A stretch of 64,000 nucleotides of DNA from Sclerodactyla briareus. Its lineage: Eukaryota > Echinodermata > Holothuroidea > Dendrochirotida > Sclerodactylidae. The notes under the pieces are model-generated. The model ran no database searches. It had not been told where the DNA came from and worked only from the letters and a program-made list of their open reading frames with translations. The position numbers and the translations under genes were made by a program. Position 1 is the first letter of the stretch, and every line of letters starts with the position of its first letter. Of the stretch, positions 48,501 to 57,500 are shown piece by piece. The DNA lies in the NCBI GenBank assembly GCA_026419785.1, contig JAODTK010003287.1, positions 62,001 to 126,000 on the forward strand, written 5' to 3'.

Positions 48501-51500
48501 TCAGACCACCGGGGAGCCAAAAGTAATTGAGGGGACTGCAATAACATGTTACCCTGTAGGGGCACAAACACTTGAGGACGGGGGTTCAAAGCAGTTCTGG
48601 ACCTAATTTCAGTGCTGCGCTGCAATTCCAAATGCATCCAATGGCCAAGTTAATAGTAACATTTCTGAAGGTATTTGGGGACACCCAATCCACCTGGATT
48701 ATGAGTAATTGGCAAGAGGTGCCCCAAGTTCAACGGGTTAGAACCTAGACCACTGGTTAAAACCCTGGCTGCCATTGGTAACCCGGACCACTGGTTAACT
48801 CCAGGCAACCAGGTTAACCTGTGCCACAGGTTATCATGATCCTAGGTGTGACCTTTTTGGTGTTGCCAAGTCAGGCAAAACGGAGGCAAAAGAACCTTTT
48901 AACCTACCCCCACTCCACTGTAGGTTAAGAATCCCTTGACAATAACAGCCCCTGGGAACACCATTCTGTCGGTGACATTAAAATCACGATTTCAATGGAG
49001 CTCCAAGTTTATTGATAGTGTTTCAATGTGTACGATTCTGATTGATGCATATTAAGTGCCAGATTGAGTTCACCAAACGCAAATTTTGGCGAGGAACAAT
49101 GGTTTGTGTGCACATTAGAGACGATTATTTGCAGAAGCCCAGTAGCATTTGGGTTTGGACCTCCCTCGCACCCCCGTGTCGTTTTGCCCTTTCCCTGCTG
49201 AAATTGTCTTTCGGCTACCTCTCTACTCCGCAGCTCAGCTTATCAACAGAGAAAGGGAAAGAGTATGGTTGTGTGGCGCAACAGCAGTGAATCTCACAGG
49301 TGTCAAAATTAAGGTGTAAAATAATGATTCTTACTCATATTGTGCTATCCTTCAAACTCACTGCCTGTGCTTTCGCAGGTATTATTCTGATAAGTTAACC
49401 AGCATGACTTGCAACCCCAGGAGGTGATGGCAGCAGTCATAGTACCCTAAAGGTTGCTAGTTTCTCACGGTCACTAATTAGCACATAGGTTTGTCACCAT
49501 AGTCTTAAATTTTCATCCAGAGCTCACCCAATACTCTCCCTTTGTTGTCTCCCTTAGGAGGATGATACCCAGAGCGCAGACCGGAAGGTGACCTTCAAAG
49601 ATGATCAGGCCAAAGGTCAGTCTCTACTCAATTCCAGGGATGTCTCACTGGCGACAACGCGGGCTACCCGCGTTCGTGGGTCATCAAACGGCCGACGCAA
49701 GTGGTGCATGGCGAGATTGGAATTGGGATGAAAAGAGAAACATGACAATATATGGATATTGATAACTCTCTGATATATTAGCCAGCTTGGATTTTATGAC
49801 GGTTACTCAGTATCATAATAATATATGGGTACTTTTCAGGCGTCATCTATATCTATACTCATCATGATGTTTGTTCCTTGGACAGGAGGGCCAAGGAATT
49901 ATGCATTCACCGTTGCGTGTGTGTTTGTGTGTGTGTGTATGTATGTTATGGTGTCGGTGTGGTGGGGGTATGTGTGTAGTGACGCCTCCCTTGTCAGTCA
50001 GGGGGCCTAGTGGGGTCCAACATGGCCGGTGGGGTGGATGGCGAAGTTCAAAGTGTGTGTGTGGGTGTCTGGCGGTCCGAGTTAGTGAGGACATGCACGC
50101 TATTATTGTTGATGATCCAACCCCAGTGGGCTCACTCCCACTTTCTGGAGCATTAAAGGTGCCAACTCCTTGCACATTCAAATGGTCAATTAAAAAAATA
50201 AAAATAGGCCTGTGTACCCCGGTGTTCAGGCAAAGTCCAACAATGCTGGTGGGATCAAGTTCACACTGGTGGGTGGCTTCCCGTAATGATTACATGAACG
50301 TCTATTTATTGTTGTCTGAGAAGGGGTTAACGGTTGGGGTGGGCACTAGAAATTGACACTTGTAAATTCTGGTATTTTGGGGACTTTTTCCTTAATCAAG
50401 GCGTCAGACCTGCCTGGTGGGACTCATTTCAAACTTGGTGGGTTTGCATTCCCATGATGAAGTACTGAACGCTATTTTAATTGTTGTTGAGTAGGGGGTC
50501 ACTTTTGGGCAAAAGTGGAAACTTGTAAAAGTCTGGATTTTGGTCCCTTTTCAACCTTGTAATCACCGCAAAGTCCACATGCCTGGTGGGATCAACTTCA
50601 AACTGTGGGTGGGCTTCCCATTGGAGTACATGAACTCATTCATGTTGTTATGAGTGGGGGGTCAATTTTGTAAAAGTGGAAACTTGTAAATTCTGGTATT
50701 TTTGGCACTTTTACCTTGTACTCCTGCAAAGTCCAGACCTGCCCTGGGGGGATCAAGTTCAAATTTGGTGGGTGTGCTTCTCCCTATGATGAAGGACATG
50801 ATCGCTATTTATTGTTGTATGAGCCGGGGGTCAATTTTGGGCAAAAAACTTGTGAAATTAAGGTATTTTGGGCACTTTTTACCTTGTAATCAGGCAAGTC
50901 CACTGCCTGTGGGATCAAGTTCAAACTTGGTGGGTGTAGCTTACCCGTAATAACATGAACTCTATTTAGTGTTGTCTGAGTAGGGGGTTAACTTTTGGGC
51001 AAAAGTGGAAACTTGTAAATTCTGGTATTTTTGGCACTTTTTACCTTTAATCAGGCATAGGTCCACCCATGCCGTGGTGGGATCAAGTTCAAACTTGGTG
51101 GGTGTGCTTCCCATGATGAGTACATGAACGCTATTTATTGTTGTATGAGTCGGGGTCAATTTTGGGCAAATAGGGGAAACTTGTAAATTCTGGTATTTGG
51201 GTTGGGCACTTTACTGTAATCATGCAAGTCCAATATGCCTGGTGGGATCAAGTTCAAACTTGGTGGGTGTGTTCCCATGATGAGTACATGAACGCTATTT
51301 ATTGTTGTATGAGTAGGGGTCAATTTTGGGCAAAAAACTGGAAACTTGTGAAATTTCTGGTAGTTTGGGCACTTTTCCTTGTAATCAGGCAAAGTCCACT
51401 ATGCCTGGTGGGGACTCAGTTCCAACTTGGTGGGTTTGCTTCCCTGATGAGTACATGAACTCTATTTTTATGTGTATGAGTAAGGGGTCCATTTTGGGCA

Positions 51501-54500
51501 AAAACTGGAAACTTGTGAAATTCTGGTATTTTGGGCACGTTTACCTTGTAATCAGGCAAAGTCCCACATGTCTGGTGGGCTAAGTTTCAAACTTGGTGTG
51601 TGTGCTTCCATGATGAGTACAATAACGTTATTTATTGTTGTATGAGATCGGGGTTCACTTTTGGGGAAAAAGTGGAAACTTTTAAAAATTCTGGTATTTG
51701 GGGCCTTTTACCTTGTAATCAGACAAAGTGCAACATGCCTGGGGGGATTAAGTTTAAAATTGGTGGGTGTGCTTCCCATGTGATACACATGAACGCTTCT
51801 TATGTTGTATGAGTAGAGGGTCAACTTTGGGCAAAAAGTGGAACTTGTAAAATTAATTCTGGTTTTTTGGGCAACTTTTACCATTGTAATCAGGCAAAAG
51901 TGCAACTGCTGGGGGGATCAAGTTTCAAACCTTTGGTAGTTGTGTTCTCCATGATGATACATGAACCGCTTCTTATTGTTGTAGAGTAGAGGGTCAACTT
52001 TGGGACAAAAAGTGGAAAACTTGTAAAATTCTGGTATTTTGGCCTTTTACCTTTTTATCAGGCAAAGTGCAACTGCCTTTGGGATCAAGTTCAAACTTGG
52101 TGGGTGGGATTCCCATATGACGTACATGAACGCTTCTTATTGTTGTATGAGTGGTAGGTCAACTTTGGGCAAAAAGGTGGACTTGTAAATTCTGGTAATT
52201 TTGGGCACTTTACCCTTGTAATTAGCAAAGTCCAACATGCCTGTGGGGATAAGTTCAAACTTGGTGGGTGTGCTTCCCCTGATGATACATGAACGCTATT
52301 TATTGTTGTCAAGAGTTTCCACATGTCAAGCGATCCATCTATACGGCTTGTACAACTTCTTGTAATTTTTGGCAGACTTACTTTTACTTGTATCAGGCTT
52401 ATGTCCAACCTTATTGCTATTGCTCTCTCTCAGTTTCAGCATGAGACGGTGTTAGGAATTAGGAACTTGAACACAACCATACCGTTTTGTCCAAGGAATC
52501 ACTAGCGCTTTTGGCTTCTTGTTAATTTATATTTTGACTTCATTGAAGTGTCGTTTTCATTGCTTTACGGCTGTCCATCTGAACATAGAACTGGTGACAG
52601 GGTTCCCAGCCTTACCTGGAAAATTCGATGAAATTGGACAGCTGCGCTTACTCCTGGAAAAGTCATGGAATTTGAGGCAAAATCTCCAAATCCTGAAAAT
52701 CCTGGAATTTGATGGCCAAGGCAGACCAGGGATTGATTGGCTAGGGTGTTTTTAAGTGTGCTGTAGTAGTTTTGGTGTAACATACATCTTGTTCTAGACA
52801 TCCTCAGCATAATAGCCAGAAGGGAGTAGCCAGTTTATATCCTGCAATTTTTGAAATTTCATCATGCAAAAATCAGGAATATTGTGGAATGTTATTCTCT
52901 TGGAATGCTTGGGAACCCTTGGGGGGTAAAGTTTGGACAATCCGGGATATATAGTGGCAGCAGCTCAACACAGCACTGGTTCTAATTCTAATTTGACTTC
53001 CTCACAGGTCCCCCAAAGGCACCTTGGTGAAGAGGAGAAGATGATCGCTCCGGAAAAGTGGACTAGGTCTCATGTGAGGATCCAAACTCACCTTGCGCAG
53101 CAGTCCCTTGCCCTAAGACCCAGGCCTGCAGCTATTCTGATTTCGAGCCACTGAGAGAGCCATTTCCAGGCATTCAAATAAAGTCATGTTCTCTGAAGCA
53201 TTACTAACCCGTTGCCTTCAGTTGCACCACTTTAAGTTGAAAATGATCGGGGGGGGGAAACAATGGTAACTGAACCAGAAACCCTTGTATTGCATAGGTC
53301 ATCTCCTGATTCAACATTTGATCGACCTGAAACTCGGCCAACATGTATGCCATAGAAAAATCTCAGATAGGGGTCTGGAAGTGGGCACCAACCACCATCA
53401 TACTTGAGCATGCGCGCCAACTTCCAAGATTTTTTCCCCGAAGCTCGACAGATTGTATGACACAGGGTGGATGTATGCTACAATCTGGTCTACACAAAGG
53501 TGGAGGGTCATCCAAAGCATTACATCATATTTATATAGATCCTCAGGCGAATAACCTTCTTGGCAATCAGTTGCTCCTCAATATCAAACGAGATCATGAA
53601 GATATTATGAACGTTGGCGGTTTACTATCAGCATTGAGTTTGTGAGGCAAATGGTTTTGCCTGATGTCCTGTATTCTCCTCAGAACCAGCTGCGATCAAG
53701 AAGAGGAGGAGCCAGAGAAACCGGAAATAATCCCCGGTAGCCAACAGGCTCACAGATACCGCATTACACCGGTCTGTTCCCCATTAGCCTGGGGTGTAAA
53801 GACGATACCACCACCCTTCCAGCAGCCACCACAGCCAACTCCACAGCCAAAGGTCCGATAGATAGATAGACAGACAAGAATGATACCTGCATTAACGCCT
53901 GGTCTGTTCATATGATGCCTGGTGTAAAGACTATACACACCCTTCCAGCAGCCACCCCAGCCCCCCCCCCAACCACAGCCAAAAGGTAAGTATTAGATAG
54001 ACAACAACCGACAGATACCTGCATTACGCCTGGTCTGTTCCCCATGATGCGTTGAAGAGATACCACCACCCTTCCAGCCGCCAACACCGCCAAACTACAC
54101 AGCCAAAAGGTAAGTATTAGATAGACAGACAAACAAACAGATACCTGCATTCGCCTGTCTGTTCCCCTGATGCCGGTAAAGACAATCCACCACCCTTCCA
54201 GCGCCACCCCAGCCACCCACCGCCCAACGGTAAGTATTAGATAGCAGACAAACAACCGATACTGGCATTACGCCTGTCTGGTTCCCATGATAGGCCTGGT
54301 GTGAAGACGATCTACCACCACCCTTCCGCAGCCACCACAGCCAACTCCACAGCCAAGGTAAGTATTAATAACAGACAACACCGATACCTGTCTTACGCCT
54401 GGTCTGTTCCCCATGATGCCTGGTGTAAAGACATACCCCCACCCTTCCAGCAGCACCACAGCCAACTCCACAGCCAAGTTACGTATTTCGATAGACAGAC

Positions 54501-57500
54501 AAACAGACAGAACCGGCTTACGCCTGGTCTGTTCCCCATGATGCCTGGGTAAAGACAATACCACACCCTTCCAGTCAACCACCACAGCCAACTCCACAGC
54601 CAAAGGTAGTATTAGATAAGACAGACAAACAGACAGTACCTCCTTTCAATTACGCCTGGTCCTTTTTCCCCCCCATTAGCCTTGTGTGAATACTATACCA
54701 CCACCCTTCCACCATTACAGCCCGCTCCAAACAAAGCCCAAAAGTAATTATTATATATATATAACAGACAGATCGATACCTGGCTTACGCCTTGTCTGTT
54801 CCCTATGATGCCGGGTGATAAAGAACTATACCACCCCCTTCCAGCAGCCACCACAGCCAACTCCACAGCCACAAGGAAGTATTAGATAGATTAGAACAGA
54901 CAGATGAGACCACTGGCATTACGCCTGGTCGTTCCCATATGTGCCCTGGTGTAAAAGACAATACCCCACCCCCTTCCAGCAACCACCATCAGCAACTCCA
55001 CAGCCAAACGGTAAGTATTAGCTAGACAGACAAACAGACAGATACCTGGCATTACGCCTGGTCTGTTCCCCATGATGGCCTGTGTGAAGAACGATCCCAA
55101 CCACCCTTCCATCCGCCACTCAGGGCACCTCCACAGACAAAAAGTAGAGTATTAGATAGATAGACAGACGATGATACCTGGCATCACGCCTGGTCTGTTC
55201 CCTATGATGCCTGATGTAAAGACTAGAAACCACCACCATTCAGCAGCCACCACAGCCAACTACACAGCCAAAAGGTAAGTATTAGATAGATATACAGACA
55301 GATAGATACCTGCTTACGCCTGGTCGTTTCCCTATGATGCCTGTGTGAAAACTACCACCACCCTTCCGCAGCCACTACGCCCAACCCCACGCCCAAAGGT
55401 ACTACTAAGATAATAGACAGACAGATACCTGGCATTATGCAGGTCTGTTCCCCATGAGCCTGTGTAAAGACTATCCACCACCCTTCCAGCAGCCACCACA
55501 GCCAACTCCACAGCCACAAGGGTACGTATTAATCGATAGACAATGCCTGGCATTACGCCTGGTCCTGTCCCCATGATGCCTGGGTGAAAAACTTCCACCA
55601 CCCTTCAGCAGCCACTACAGCCAACTCCACAGCACAAGGTAAGGATTGATAGACAGACAGATGGATTGTGGATTAATACCTGGTATCACCTCTGGTCTGT
55701 TCCTACGCTTACCACTATCAACCATCCGCATATTGACAACAGGACCCCAAAGAGGACAAGACGACCACGTATCTGGCCTCACCACTGGCCTGTTCCAACC
55801 TTATTCTGCAAAAATTAAGCTGCTAATTGAGGAACGTTGAAAAGAAAAGAAGGGCTACGAGATAATTTACTGTATGTGAGATTTGTTGCATAAGGAGAGA
55901 TTAAAGCGTCTTGGGTCTGACCAAGGCAAATTTGGGGTGGTGCGTAATTGATTCTTTGAATTCCCAAAACAGTCTGTAGCTTCGAGCCTTTCTTCTAATT
56001 ACTGTTCTCATTTTTCAAATGTTACTAACAATAGGTTCCATTGTCTCAGCTTCATGGTTGAGTTGCAGAGTAGACATGTGGAAGTATTTCTTTTGCAGAG
56101 TCCAGAGTGATTAATGGGTGTCAAAGCCTCCTTCAAAATGCTGTTTGGTGGAGTGGTAATGGCTCTCTTGACTTGTTTTTCAGGAATTGTGGGGGAATTC
56201 TTTGTGTTCTGTTTTTCTTCTTCTTTGAGTTGTTGTGGTTTCAGTGTCGCTCATTGAGGACCCTGTTCCTTCCTGACCCTTTTCTACTGGAACTAAACTA
56301 AACATAAGTGTACCATCATAATAAAATCCTGTCTGAACTGCCATTCAGAAGCACTGGGTTTGCAACAGATGTTATGGTAGCATTCATCCTACTGCAAGGC
56401 CTGATCGAAGCCCCTGGGGCCCCCGTCTCCACCACCACCCACGTAGCCCCCAGGAAACTGCAACCCACGCCCTGAGCGCAGACATCGCCAGCGAGCTACT
56501 GCTGACCAATCGCGTCCATGACGGGCGCAGACCATCCTCCAGTCAAAGAGCCTCCCCATACAGATGAAGTCGACCCGGCCCCAGCACATGCTCGAGTACA
56601 TGGGGTCCGTGACAGGGCTAGACATCACTTTCACAGACTTTCCTCAGGTAAGTGGCTGCATGACATGGGGATGGGGCAAGTGGTGGGGTTAGGATGGGGG
56701 AGGGGGGTTGGGGAGGAGTTGAAACAAGTATGTGAGTGGAACTGATTCAGTCAACCCTGAACATACATACCCATGCCGTAGTTTTCACTGCGCCTGCTTC
56801 AAAGTGGAAACGGAATGACCAAACCAAAACTCTACAGAAGTGCAGAGTAATCCAGGTGAGTGAGCGCAGGATGAATTACATAAAAACCATACAACATCGC
56901 AAAATCCCAGCTTAAATGCTCTAAAAAGTGGTGGTTTTCTTGGGGAAAACACAGGGAAGAGTGAAGAATGAATAGGAACTGGTGGTTGTAAACTGGCTGA
57001 TTATGCATTAATATGCATTTCACAGGTGGAGTGGCCTTGGTTGTGTTGGGTTCATTCTCTCTAGGGGCACTCTAATCCTCCATTTTCATGACACAAGGAG
57101 CCAAGGCTCCACCATTGGGCTCTCCATTATGTTGGTTGTCTACCATTAACTAAGAGGTTAGGGTTATGAGGGGAAACGGCTTGGTAATGTCTGGGAGGGG
57201 GACCACTGGTATTATAATATGTGTATGTGGTATGCTATTGGTGTTCTTCTCTGCGTTCCTTCGTTCAACATGATTAGGAGGGTTCTTGTTTTAAACTCCC
57301 AATTTTTCGAATCCTTCGATACACTTACAGTCACTTACACCTGAAGTTATGGACTTTGACTTAAATCTCTGAAATTTGAAGGATGGGGAAACCAAGTCAG
57401 GACTCACGAAGCTTTCTCTAAAATGTATAGAGTTGATCAGGCTGTGCTATCAGTGGGATGAAATAGAGCATTTTGTAGTATTAGTAAGATGAGGTGGAGA

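Noticed and set aside
53750..55601. Minus-strand frames with repeated MGNRPGV / VCLS motifs
   Set aside because: They are the reverse strand of the ~127-bp exon-like array; the + strand carries the Staufen-related reading.
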